From assembly GCA_031378345.1 (NCBI GenBank), contig JANNDY010000034.1, forward strand, positions 62,001-126,000: 64,000 bases of DNA, written 5' to 3'. Below the pieces are notes generated by a model. It saw only the letters and a list, made by a program, of their open reading frames with translations. It had not been told where the DNA came from and did no database searches. The first letter of the stretch is position 1. The number at the start of each line of letters is the position of its first letter. The DNA is from Emticicia sp031378345. GTDB taxonomy: Bacteria > Bacteroidota > Bacteroidia > Cytophagales > Spirosomataceae. The translations under genes were made by a program, and so were the position numbers. Positions 24,701-33,017 of this stretch are shown here, in pieces.

Positions 24701-25017
24701 GAAATAATTCGATGAAAAACCTCACTTTTCTTTAAATTTCGAGGAGAAATAGCCACTTTTCCAGGGCTTTCAGGCAAAGGAGCATAAGCTGCATCGGCCA
24801 AATCTAAGCGTAAACCAGCTTTTTGTTTGGCTTTATCTGGGCCATGACAAGCAAAGCATTTATCAGATAAAATGGGCTTTACGTGTTGGTTATAGTCTAA
24901 AGTAGCGGGCAGGTTTTTATAGGCAACCGCCACATCTTCGGGCAGTTTTACTGGGTCGTTAGACTTAAACGACCATAAATAGAAACAAATGATTAAAAGT
25001 AGTAGGTATTTTTTCAT
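21793..25017 (-). CDS. Planctomycete-type cytochrome with DUF1549, LamG and DUF1553 domains
   Basis: This is a 1074-residue exported protein. A signal peptide is followed by a PSCyt1 heme c domain (CFACHGPDKAKQKAGLRLD, about 53-71), the DUF1549/PSCyt2 domain (WLDLARFADSHGYTVDRLRD; second CxxCH in CARCHDHKYDPIS), a LamG/concanavalin-like insert (about 430-660), and DUF1553/PSD1 (LTARVAVNRFWQNFFGTGIV, LPYRRSLYV-like RRSLYVLVKR, RRQKTNTPLQALVTLNDPTF). The two heme sites suggest electron transfer, and LamG suggests carbohydrate binding. It lies directly upstream of DUF1501. Family function is unproven; degradation of complex polysaccharides is one proposal. Confidence 0.9.
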   Translation of the reverse strand: MKKYLLLLIICFYLWSFKSNDPVKLPEDVAVAYKNLPATLDYNQHVKPILSDKCFACHGPDKAKQKAGLRLDLADAAYAPLPESPGKVAISPRNLKKSEVFHRIISTDPTYLMPTLKSHLTLSAHEKAVLIKWIEDGAVYQPHWAFVKPQRKTVAPLKNPSTFLGINEIDNFIFKRLEQEGLQPSKVASKEILLRRLSLDLTGLPPTLEEIDAFLNDNSQNAYEKQVDRLLNSPHYGEKMTTDWLDLARFADSHGYTVDRLRDMSPYRDWVIRAFNENMPYSTFIHQQLAGDLMQSPTKDMLIATAFNRNHPQNMEGGIVEEEFQTEYVMDRTNTFGDAFMAMSVGCARCHDHKYDPISQKNYYELFSFFNNVRESGQISWNDDPPTPTLLLPTTEQEKIVAFIKNTITEQEKTLNTVKNNAQEGFEKWLQTGDYKTLAQNPIPKIGLQGFYNFEDSLRNSINPKQSGVMRRDAGTLDKPIFERTAKGQILLLDGDVYADLKDVGVFRKSEAFSVGIWAFIPKEMKDGVIFHKSNAERLYNFKGYHLFLKNNKLEITMAHTAPSNAITKLSIKDVPREKWIQLTLTYDGSSQAKGFKLHLDGEEMPMETVIDQLYKDIIFRTKSEPALQIGGWWRGLGFKGGKVDDIVVYNRDLTPFEVKILAKKAEWANISKKSMAELSENDKAILKDFYLSAISLEVLEAQKQLQKQRTALSDSSEKIAELMVMQEMPKPKITHLLLRGQYDALGEEVKPNTPKDILSFPANLPKNRLGLAQWLTNENHPLTARVAVNRFWQNFFGTGIVKTTEDFGNQGEMPSHLELLDWLAVNFRENWDVKKLNKLIVMSATYRQESKATKEIRERDPENRLLSHGPANRLSAEMVRDNALAVSGLLNKKIGGKSVKPYQPDGLWEINNTHYTQDSSDVIYRRSLYVLVKRSVPNPTLGTFDAPSRSYCVVRRQKTNTPLQALVTLNDPTFIEAAKVMGESMARESDSKKAIINIYRKLTSKIPSDRELDLLIALQKAEYEQFKQNPDKTKGWLKTGLYKIDTTLDAATVAANAVVASTILNSDATITKR

Positions 25018-25033
25018 TATTGACCTGTTAGCA

Positions 25034-25110
25034 TACTCCGTTAGGAGTTATATATCGGTAGAAAAAACGGTTAACGACGAATTTTTGCTCCGTAGGAGCT
25101 TAACAAACTA
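25034..25110 (-). repeat. Hairpin repeat flanking TnpA (left, inverted copy)
   Basis: Read on the minus strand this has a TTAAGCTCCTACGGAGC hairpin, a spacer of about 35 bases, then TACCGATATATAACTCC and a second hairpin ending ACGGAGTA. That is the same layout as the two copies right of tnpA, in opposite orientation. It overlaps the last codons of tnpA. Confidence 0.65.
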
Positions 25111-25569
25111 CTCTGGATCTTTGAAAATATATTTTTCATCAAACTCTATTTCAAATACGTTTAAAAATCCCTTATATTCTTCTAAGAACGTACTCTTTTT
25201 ATGATGCTCTTCTTGGTTGTCAATATATTTTATGATTGTCGGTAATTGGGATTGTCCGTAGGAAAATGCTCCATATCCTTCCTGCCAAGCAAACTTCCCT
25301 TTGGTTAATTTATTTTCATTTACCCAAAGTGAAGTCATTTGCTTTATATCTCTCATCAAATCGGCAAGGGATTGCGTGGTACGAAACCCGATTAGAATAT
25401 GAATGTGGTCGGACATTCCATTAATAATCAGCACTTTGTGCCCATTATTTTGTATAATTCCAGTTGTGTATTTATAGAGCCTATCCTTCCAATCATTCTG
25501 AATTTGGCTTTGCCTATATTTTACAGCAAATACCAAATGGAGGTGTATTTGTGTGAAAGTATTAGCCAT
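25108..25569 (-). mobile_element. tnpA: IS200/IS605-type transposase TnpA
   Basis: This 153-residue single-domain HUH transposase has the TnpA IS200 layout. It begins with TQIHLHLVFAVKYRQ, the metal motif DHIHILIGF lies near 54-62, and the catalytic-tyrosine helix IIKYIDNQEEHHKK near 112-125 shows the Y-x3-Q spacing. The length is that of functional family members and no frame break is seen. No TnpB/IscB gene accompanies it. Hairpin-bearing repeats on both sides (25034-25110, 25594-25670, 25732-25808) are likely its recognition sequences. It splits the planctomycete-type cytochrome group between PSCyt and the DUF2231 gene. Confidence 0.88.
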
Positions 25570-25593
25570 TTTTTAGGTGTTTTGTTGCGTTAT

Positions 25594-25670
25594 TGTTGGT
25601 TTAGCTCCTAACGGAGCATTGAAAAATATGATTGTATCTGTGCTACCGATATAAAACTCTTCACGGCGTA
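25594..25670 (+). repeat. 77-bp direct repeat, copy 1
   Basis: Identical to 25732-25808 except at three positions. It contains the hairpin GCTCCTAACGGAGC, a conserved spacer, the phrase CTACCGATATAAAACTC and a damaged second hairpin (CTTCACGGCG). Confidence 0.85.
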
Positions 25671-25731
25671 TGCCGAATCAGAATATTTTTGTTCATTACC
25701 TCTATTTCCATTGGGAGTGTTTTTGCTTTGT

Positions 25732-25808
25732 TGCTGGTTTAGCTCCTAACGGAGCATTGAAAAATATGATTGTATCTGTGCTACCGATATAAAACTCCTC
25801 ACGGAGTA
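25732..25808 (+). repeat. 77-bp direct repeat, copy 2
   Basis: Second copy, 138 bases after the first, with both hairpins intact (GCTCCTAACGGAGC and CTCCTCACGGAG). It is probably a TnpA-mobilised REP-like unit and ends close to the stop of the DUF2231 gene. Confidence 0.85.
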
Positions 25809-25836
25809 AACTGACTCTACATTTTTTTCGTAACTA

Positions 25837-27276
25837 CTATTTGATATTTTTATTTGTATCAGGCTTCGCAAACTCAAAATCTCCCATTTCGATTTGTACA
25901 TTCGGCAAAGCTTTTTTCAATTGCATAATTCCTGATGGACTCACTTTGGTTTGCCATAAATAAATCACTTTTAGATTAGGGTATTTTGTTAATGTTTCTA
26001 ATCCTTTATCAGTAATATTTGTACCGTATAAATTTAATTGTTCAAGGTTCGATAAAGTTTTCAGATGCTCTAAAGCGGCGTCAGTAATATCGGTATTTTC
26101 AAGGTTGAGTCTTGTTAAATTCTTAAAAACCACCAGCCTTTTTACATCTTCATCGGTAATGGGTTGATCGCTAAGCCTTAATCTAACTAATTGATTATCA
26201 ATGCTTTCTAAATCATTTAATAAAGATGATTGATAATTTTTAACATTCACAAAGTTTGCTGAAATATAGTTTGAACCATTGCCTAAATACGATATGCCGA
26301 TGTGCTGTTTTTTCAATTTTTCAAGTATAATTGGATTCACGGCTTCGATATTTTTTGCTAATAGTTTCATTTCAGCATTTTGAATTTCTTCGTTTTTAGG
26401 CGATAAAAAATTCTTTACTTCGAGTGGAATTTGTGTGTTTGTAGCCACATTGAAGTTTTGATTTGGAGAATTGGGTGAAACCGCTTCGATTTCTTCAACA
26501 AATGACGCTCCATTCTTTATCCAAAAATGAATCAATGAGATTTCGTTTTTGGTAAGTTGTGGCTTGCCTTTGGGCGGCATGTGTTTGTCGTCATCTTCAG
26601 GAAGAATTAAATGAGAAAACAAGGTGCTTTTATTTGGATTTCCAATACTTAGAATACTCCCATTTTTGCCGCCTTTTCTTATAAATTCTTCAGAATCTAA
26701 ACGCAAACCATTTTTCTTTTTTGTTGCAGAATGACAATTATAGCACTTGGTTTTTAGAATCGGAACTATCTTATCTCGGTAAACAAACGACTTTCTTACA
26801 AGGGTTTGACTGGCTATTTTTGTAGTATCAGCTACATCAAAATTATTAGCTTTCGAGCTATCTATTTTGGAAGTAGCATTGTTTTTAGAAGGAAAAAGAT
26901 AATCTTCGCCATGTGTTAGATTTCCCCCAAAATGTCCTGCAATTGTCAACAAAATAATAGTAGCCGTTGCCAAAATCCAGCGATATTTTTTAAGAAAATA
27001 AGCTAAAAATCCAAGTATTGATGTGCCAATACCAGTCCATTGGTGCTTAAAAATCGCATCAGTTTCATAATCGCCAGATTGAGCTAAAATCCAACCTGCC
27101 ACACAAGCGATTGTTGCCGAAATAGCTCCCAGTAGCAAAGCCAAATTAATAGCTACATTCATTTCAACTTTCCGAAATTGCTGCAAAAACATCATTACGA
27201 AAGCAAAAATCAGAATGCCGATGGGCAAATGTACAATGAGTGGATGTAAATGTCCGATTAATTCTGTTTGAAACAT
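25837..27276 (-). CDS. DUF2231 membrane protein with c-type cytochrome and leucine-rich repeats
   Basis: This 479-residue protein has four membrane helices of DUF2231 type at the N-terminus (about 10-125; HLHPLIVHLPIGILIF is characteristic), a PSCyt1-like heme c domain (CYNCHSATKKKNGLRLD, about 178-194, with the distal DKHMPPKGKPQL), and a C-terminal run of leucine-rich repeats (LTRLNLENTDITDAALEHL, LEQLNLYGTNITDKGLETL, about 380-465). The heme sits in the periplasm, tethered to the membrane, with the LRRs as a partner-binding surface. It belongs with the PSCyt and DUF1501 genes despite the intervening TnpA. Confidence 0.88.
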   Translation of the reverse strand: MFQTELIGHLHPLIVHLPIGILIFAFVMMFLQQFRKVEMNVAINLALLLGAISATIACVAGWILAQSGDYETDAIFKHQWTGIGTSILGFLAYFLKKYRWILATATIILLTIAGHFGGNLTHGEDYLFPSKNNATSKIDSSKANNFDVADTTKIASQTLVRKSFVYRDKIVPILKTKCYNCHSATKKKNGLRLDSEEFIRKGGKNGSILSIGNPNKSTLFSHLILPEDDDKHMPPKGKPQLTKNEISLIHFWIKNGASFVEEIEAVSPNSPNQNFNVATNTQIPLEVKNFLSPKNEEIQNAEMKLLAKNIEAVNPIILEKLKKQHIGISYLGNGSNYISANFVNVKNYQSSLLNDLESIDNQLVRLRLSDQPITDEDVKRLVVFKNLTRLNLENTDITDAALEHLKTLSNLEQLNLYGTNITDKGLETLTKYPNLKVIYLWQTKVSPSGIMQLKKALPNVQIEMGDFEFAKPDTNKNIK

Positions 27277-27406
27277 TTTTGTTTTTGAACAAAGATTTCC
27301 TCAAAATTAATGAAATTTACTTATTAGAAAAGAAAGTGAGGTGATTTACATTTTATTGAATAAAATCATTTAGGTAGTCTACTTCAACCGTCAGACCTTC
27401 AAAAAA

Positions 27407-30334
27407 TTATAGCTTCCCCTTCAAAAAATCTGCCGTATAATTTCCTTTGATTTTCACCATTTCTTCGGGTGTGCCTTCAAAAGTCAAATAACCGCCTTTT
27501 TCACCACCTTCTGGACCCAAATCTATTATCCAATCTGCCGATTTTATGACTTCCATATTATGTTCAATAATTATCACAGAATCGCCTTGGTCAACCAAAG
27601 CATTGATTGCTTTCAGTAGTTTTTTTATGTCGTGAAAGTGCAAACCAGTTGTTGGTTCATCAAATACAAAAAGAGTTTTTCCTTTGTCAGCATTGCCCCT
27701 ACTAAGGAAAAACGCCAATTTTACACGTTGTGCTTCTCCGCCCGAAAGTGTACTTGATGATTGCCCCAAACGAATATATCCAAGTCCAACATCTTGCAGT
27801 GGTTGGAGTTTATCAGCTAATTTTGGTTCGGTTTTTCTGAAAAAATCAATGGCTTCATCAACTGTCATTGCCAAAATATCCGAAATATCTTTTTCGTTGT
27901 ATTTTACCTCCAAAATCTCTTGTTTGAAGCGTTTTCCGCCACAACTTTCACATTTTAGGCGTACATCTGCCATAAATTGCATCTCAATTGTCTGTTCGCC
28001 TTCGCCTTGACAAGCCTCACAACGACCGCCATCAACATTGAATGAGAAAAAAGCGGGCTTATAATCTCGTGCTTTGGAAAGTTGTTGTTCCGCCATCATT
28101 TGGCGAATGTAATCATACGCCTTTATATAGGTAACAGGATTTGAGCGTGAAGATTTTCCGATAGGATTTTGGTCTATCATTTCGACTTGTGTGATGCGGT
28201 CGAGTGAACCAACAAGCCCTGAATATTTTCCTGCTTCTTCGCCATATTCACCTTTCAAACGAGCAATGGCAGGAAACAAAATTTTACGAACCAATGTAGA
28301 TTTTCCTGAGCCACTCACGCCAGTAACAACAGTAAGTATGCCCAAAGGAAATTTTACATCTAATTCTTTCAGATTATTTTCTCTTGCCCCTTTTATTTCT
28401 ACAAAATCCATCGGTTTTCGTCGTTGAAGAGGCACTTCTATTTTGTCTATTCCTGTGAGGAAGTTGATGGTGTGGGAACGCCCAACAACCCCACCCCCAA
28501 CCCCTCCCCAAAAGGGAGGGGAGGAAGAGTTAGCTCCCTCCCTTTTGGGGAGGGCTGGGGTGGGGTTAATATCTTCCCAACTCCCCTGAAAAACCAACTC
28601 TCCGCCCAGCGTACCTGCGTCTGGTCCAATATCAATAATTTGGTCGGCGGCACGCATTACTTCTTCTTCATGCTCCACAACTACGACAGTATTTCCCATA
28701 TCTCGCAAAGATTGCAGCACACTTACCAAGCGTTGCGTATCTCGCGGGTGAAGTCCAATACTTGGTTCGTCGAGAATATACATTGAGCCAACCAAGGCAC
28801 TTCCGAGCGAAGTTGCGAGTTTAATTCTTTGAAATTCTCCTCCTGAAAGGCTCGAAGTAAGGCGATTTAAAGTCAAATATCCTAAGCCCACTCGCTCCAT
28901 GTATTCGAGGCGAGTATTTATTTCTATCAAGATCCTTTTTGAGATAGCTTGCTGATAATCAGGCATTTGCAAGTTTTTAAAGAAGCTAATAACCTCTGAC
29001 ATTGGCATCAAAACCAAGTCGGTGATAGATGCTCGGCCCACTTTCACATAACTCGCATCTTTACGCAAACGAGAACCTCGACAATCTGGACAATCGGTGC
29101 GTCCACGGTAGCGAGAGAGCATTACTCGGTACTGCACTTTATGCACTTGACTTTCAATATCGGCAAAAAAAGCATCAAGTCCTTGAAAAAATTTATTGCC
29201 TTTCCACAAGATTTGCTGTTGTTCGGGAGTCAAATCTTTGTAAGCACGATGTATTGGAAAGTCAAAACGAATGCCATTTCGGAGAAGCGGAGTGAGCCAT
29301 TCTTCGCTCATGCGTTCGGTTCGCCAAGGGGCAATTACGCCCTCAAAAACAGAGAGGTTTTTGTCTGGAATAACCAATTCTGGGTCAATTCCAAGCACTT
29401 TTCCGTAACCTTCGCAGCGTTTGCAAGCACCATAAGGATTATTGAAAGTGAATAAATTGACACTTGGTTCTTCAAAAACAATGCCGTCTAATTCAAATCT
29501 GTCAGAAAAAACCTTTCTAATTATCCCCTCTCGTTGCCCAAGCGAAGCCGAGGGCAAAACTTCTACAACACATTCTCCTTCGCCCTCAAAAAAAGCAGTT
29601 TGTACCGAATCCGAAAAACGAAACTGCGTGTCTTCATCGTCATGTTTTACAACATTTCGGTCTATTAGAATTTCAAGTTTTTGGCTATTTGAAAACTTTA
29701 TTTTTTCACTTTGAAGTTCCTCAATTTGCTTCACTTCGCCATCAATTACAATACGGGTATAGCCTTTTTGAAGCAAAAGCTCTAATTCCTTCTCTACTTT
29801 TCGCCCTTCTTTTACTTTCAAAGGTGTCAAAATCATTATTCGAGTGCCTTCTGGGTGCGAAAGAATGAAGTTTACAACAGCCGTAACGGTATCTTTTTTA
29901 ACTTCCTTTCCCGAAACTGGCGAATAAGTAATGCCTGCACGAGCAAAAAGTAGTTTGAAATAATCATAAATTTCGGTAGTTGTACCAACCGTTGAGCGTG
30001 GGTTTTTTGTAGCCACTTTTTGCTCAATAGCAATTGCTGGCGAAACACCTTTGATATAATCAACGTCGGGTTTTTCCATTCTACCCAAAAACTGGCGAGC
30101 ATACGAACTCAAACTTTCGACGTACATACGCTGACCTTCGGCAAAAAGTGTGTCGAATGCCAACGATGATTTTCCACTGCCCGAAAGCCCCGTAATAACT
30201 ACCAATTTGTTGCGTGGAATAGCTACATCTATGTTTTTGAGATTATTTACTTTCGCACCTTTTATAATAATATAGTGCTTTGGGTCAAGCGTTTCTACTT
30301 CGGGGAGGTTCAACATATTTTGGAAATGATTCAA
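27407..30334 (-). CDS. uvrA: Excinuclease ABC subunit A
   Basis: UvrA is the DNA-damage sensor of nucleotide excision repair. Two ABC ATPase modules are visible: Walker A GLSGSGKSS at about 47-55 and GVSGSGKST in the second half; signatures LSGGEFQRIKLA and LSGGEAQRVKLA; Walker B YILDEPSIGLH and FVFDEPTTGLH. Zinc-binding cysteine pairs occur in CKRCEGYGKV, CPDCRGSRL and CEACQGEGEQ. The 975-residue length includes about 27 extra residues (near 590-616, PTPALPKREG and following) in the linker after QGSWEDI, encoded by a large GC-rich inverted repeat in frame. The rest is normal. Confidence 0.97.
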   Translation of the reverse strand: MNHFQNMLNLPEVETLDPKHYIIIKGAKVNNLKNIDVAIPRNKLVVITGLSGSGKSSLAFDTLFAEGQRMYVESLSSYARQFLGRMEKPDVDYIKGVSPAIAIEQKVATKNPRSTVGTTTEIYDYFKLLFARAGITYSPVSGKEVKKDTVTAVVNFILSHPEGTRIMILTPLKVKEGRKVEKELELLLQKGYTRIVIDGEVKQIEELQSEKIKFSNSQKLEILIDRNVVKHDDEDTQFRFSDSVQTAFFEGEGECVVEVLPSASLGQREGIIRKVFSDRFELDGIVFEEPSVNLFTFNNPYGACKRCEGYGKVLGIDPELVIPDKNLSVFEGVIAPWRTERMSEEWLTPLLRNGIRFDFPIHRAYKDLTPEQQQILWKGNKFFQGLDAFFADIESQVHKVQYRVMLSRYRGRTDCPDCRGSRLRKDASYVKVGRASITDLVLMPMSEVISFFKNLQMPDYQQAISKRILIEINTRLEYMERVGLGYLTLNRLTSSLSGGEFQRIKLATSLGSALVGSMYILDEPSIGLHPRDTQRLVSVLQSLRDMGNTVVVVEHEEEVMRAADQIIDIGPDAGTLGGELVFQGSWEDINPTPALPKREGANSSSPPFWGGVGGGVVGRSHTINFLTGIDKIEVPLQRRKPMDFVEIKGARENNLKELDVKFPLGILTVVTGVSGSGKSTLVRKILFPAIARLKGEYGEEAGKYSGLVGSLDRITQVEMIDQNPIGKSSRSNPVTYIKAYDYIRQMMAEQQLSKARDYKPAFFSFNVDGGRCEACQGEGEQTIEMQFMADVRLKCESCGGKRFKQEILEVKYNEKDISDILAMTVDEAIDFFRKTEPKLADKLQPLQDVGLGYIRLGQSSSTLSGGEAQRVKLAFFLSRGNADKGKTLFVFDEPTTGLHFHDIKKLLKAINALVDQGDSVIIIEHNMEVIKSADWIIDLGPEGGEKGGYLTFEGTPEEMVKIKGNYTADFLKGKL
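28488..28567. repeat. 80-bp G/C-rich inverted repeat inside uvrA
   Basis: The left arm begins AACCCCACCCCCAACCCCTC and the right arm ends GGCTGGGGTGGGGTT. The arms are near-perfect complements of about 35 bases, separated by about 10 bases. Each arm also contains the inner palindrome CTCCCCAAAAGGGAG. The GC content is far above the surrounding gene. Confidence 0.85.
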
Positions 30335-30387
30335 TTTTCGGGAAATGCTCGAACTAATTTAACCAATTATAAGGCTGTTTAGTTTCT

Positions 30388-32964
30388 TTATTTTGATTGA
30401 ATTATTACTCGTGCTGATTCTTCAAAATTATCCCCTTTTATTTTTACAATATAAATGCCTTTTTCAAAATTTCGCACATCAATTTCACGGCGTTCGGACG
30501 TATTTTCTAAATTAAATTTATAAACTTGTTGTCCTAAAAGTGTAAAAAACGTTACTTCTACATTCTTTTTCGTTTCTTTGGTTTCAAAATAAATAATGTC
30601 TGTTGAAGGGTTTGGATAGAGTGAAAAATTATTGTTGGAAACTTGAATTAAGAATGATTCTGAAATTTTTGATTGACACGTAAGTGTTTGATTATCAGGT
30701 GTTTGAAAAGACCTAATAGTTGAAACTGCGTAGTTTCCTGCTTGAGAAATTTTAAGAGTAGGGACAGTATTTGTTAATAAAACCACATTGTCTTTTTTCC
30801 ACTCAAATTTGTCATTTATAAGAAAAATACCATTTTGAGCTTGCAGAGAATATAAGCCAACTTGCGAAATTGTTGGTTGTTTCGGAATTGGACTAATACT
30901 CACTTTTTGCAAAGCAGAAATGGGCGAAACACAACCAAATTGATTAATAGTTTTTACTGAAAACTCATAATTTCCAACTTTATCTAACTGAATTGATTGC
31001 GTAGTTGCGGCATTGCTCCACAGCAATTTTTCGTTAGTATCTGTCGAAAGTGTCAGATTTTGACCTTCACAAACATTTGTTGCAGGCAAAACCGTAATTT
31101 TTGGCTGTGCAGGATTTTTGCTAATATTTACAGAGATTTTTTCCGAAACTGGCGAAACACAGCCAAATTCATTCGTAGTTTTTACCGAAAATTCATAGTT
31201 GCCAACTTTATCAATAATAATTGCCTGCGTAGTAACATTATTGCTCCAAAGTAATTTTCCACCGCTGTTTGCCGAAAGGATAATTGTTTGTCCTTCACAG
31301 ACATTTGTTGCAGGCAAAACTATAATCTTTGGCTGTGTGGGAGTCGGGCTTGCTTTTATTGAAACTTTATCTGAAACCGCCGAAACACAACCAAAAATAT
31401 TCTTTCCTTTTACTGTAAAATCGCCTGTTTTATCTGTTGAGATTTTTTGTGTTATTTCGCCCGAACTCCATAAAAACGAATTAAATTCTTGTCCATTGGC
31501 ACTCAGTTCTACTTTTGTAATACCATCTGCACAAAAACCCAAGTTTTTATCATTAGAAATTGTGGGTCTTGTTTGAGGATAAATCAAATTTGTATTTATG
31601 TTTGGGCTGAGCAATTTATTTCCTTGAAAATCTTTCAAAGCCACCGAATAAATGCCTGCATCAACATTAATTTGGTTGCTTTTCGAGCCATTCGACCAAT
31701 CATAATTTTTGAAAATATTGGGTACATACAAGACACTTTTATTGTTGCCATCGCAACTAATTTCTGGTTCGACGATTGATTTTGCCAAAATTGGTCTTGA
31801 ATTTTGAAAGAAATTATTGTCAATAAATTTATCCCAATTTTCGGCAAGCAACGAAAGTCCCATATTATTTGGAGGAATATTTTTGAAATGCACAGCATCG
31901 GGTCTTGGCACTTGCAAAGCGTCTGTGGCAGGTCCAGCAAATACATTATTTCCAGCTTTTGTTATCACTTTATTTTGCCCACCAATAATTTCTGGATTCG
32001 ACGGAGCCATATACGTAAGCGAAGTTCGGGCAACCATCCAAGTTAAATTTGCATCAAAATCGTTTCGAGAAATATCTATTAATCTTTGAAGATTGGCAGC
32101 ATAAACATCTGATAATAAGCGATTTGGAGAATTATCAGTTTCGCCTTGAATCCAAAGTAAGGAGCGAACACCCATCAAAGAACCATAATAATTGAGCGTT
32201 TGTTTGAGATTTGAATAAGGTTTTCCTTCGGGGTATTGAAAAGGACCTCCAACATCCAAAACAGTATTGAAAGTGGGCAAACCTTCTGCACTTTCTCGCC
32301 AATTGATGACCGAAACGAGCAAATATCCAGCATTAAAAAAGGCAACAGGCACATTCAATCTTTTCACCAATCTATCACCCAACTCGCCGTAGCACCAAGC
32401 ACCAGTGCCATGCGGAGAAATATCAACATTTTGACTAAGTTGAACGAAATTGAGGGTTTCGGGAATTGCGTTTGAAAAATCTGAGTTAAAGGCATTCACC
32501 ACATTTACTCTGTCATCGGTTGCTGGCAAAGCTCCTGATTCGGGCAAACCTTGTGCATTTGACTGCCCCGCCATAATAAAAACTTCGCCAATTCCGACCT
32601 TTTCAATGGTAATGGTTTTCAAAATTGCACCATTTTTTATACCTCTAATTTCCAATTTATACCAACCTCCTTGCCCCAATATTTTTCCTGCAAAATAGCC
32701 AGCTTTTGGGTTTTCTTGTACCAAATTCCAGTCGGTTGCAACGCCTTGACCTGCCACGATGGGCGTAAGCCGAGCATCAACTCTATCTAAGGCTTGGCTG
32801 TAAGTTCCCATGATATTTACAAAACCCAAATTGTCATTATTTCGCTGAAAAACGATTCTATTTGTAGGAAAAGAAACATTTATTTGGGCAAAAGCACCGA
32901 TTGAAATTAACCAAATAAGGAATGTAAATTGTGTTTTTTGAGTGAAATGATTTTTTAAAAGCAT
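30388..32964 (-). CDS. SGNH/sialate O-acetylesterase-like protein with T9SS sorting domain
   Basis: The 858-residue product has a signal peptide ending FAQ, a beta region (about 28-125), and a SASA/SGNH esterase domain starting at MAGQSNAQG (about 131-139; Ser is the nucleophile), with SLLWIQGETDN and DAVHFKN as later blocks. Two or three Ig-like repeats follow (each with LPATNVCEGQ, LLWSN and VGNYEFSVKT). The C-terminus is a type A T9SS sorting domain (FSLYPNPSTDIIYFE ... KGIYIVKIKG). It is thus a cell-surface or secreted esterase for acetylated glycans, exported by the system PorT belongs to. The start codon fits the signal peptide. Confidence 0.85.
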   Translation of the reverse strand: MLLKNHFTQKTQFTFLIWLISIGAFAQINVSFPTNRIVFQRNNDNLGFVNIMGTYSQALDRVDARLTPIVAGQGVATDWNLVQENPKAGYFAGKILGQGGWYKLEIRGIKNGAILKTITIEKVGIGEVFIMAGQSNAQGLPESGALPATDDRVNVVNAFNSDFSNAIPETLNFVQLSQNVDISPHGTGAWCYGELGDRLVKRLNVPVAFFNAGYLLVSVINWRESAEGLPTFNTVLDVGGPFQYPEGKPYSNLKQTLNYYGSLMGVRSLLWIQGETDNSPNRLLSDVYAANLQRLIDISRNDFDANLTWMVARTSLTYMAPSNPEIIGGQNKVITKAGNNVFAGPATDALQVPRPDAVHFKNIPPNNMGLSLLAENWDKFIDNNFFQNSRPILAKSIVEPEISCDGNNKSVLYVPNIFKNYDWSNGSKSNQINVDAGIYSVALKDFQGNKLLSPNINTNLIYPQTRPTISNDKNLGFCADGITKVELSANGQEFNSFLWSSGEITQKISTDKTGDFTVKGKNIFGCVSAVSDKVSIKASPTPTQPKIIVLPATNVCEGQTIILSANSGGKLLWSNNVTTQAIIIDKVGNYEFSVKTTNEFGCVSPVSEKISVNISKNPAQPKITVLPATNVCEGQNLTLSTDTNEKLLWSNAATTQSIQLDKVGNYEFSVKTINQFGCVSPISALQKVSISPIPKQPTISQVGLYSLQAQNGIFLINDKFEWKKDNVVLLTNTVPTLKISQAGNYAVSTIRSFQTPDNQTLTCQSKISESFLIQVSNNNFSLYPNPSTDIIYFETKETKKNVEVTFFTLLGQQVYKFNLENTSERREIDVRNFEKGIYIVKIKGDNFEESARVIIQSK

Positions 32965-33017
32965 CGTAATTTTTAGTTTTCAAAGGTTGGATATCAATTA
33001 GTTTAGTTAATGTTTAC

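Noticed and set aside
25594..25808. The two 77-bp repeats as CRISPR repeats
   Set aside because: Only two copies, too long, 138 bases apart and each with its own hairpins; better explained as TnpA-related units.
28488..28567. UvrA inverted repeat as a frame-breaking insertion or intein-like element
   Set aside because: The frame is intact on both sides, no intein motifs are present and the added part is only about 27 residues.
28447..28653. Minus-strand frame within uvrA with proline/glycine-rich sequence
   Set aside because: It is an alternative reading of the G/C inverted repeat inside uvrA and has no independent support.
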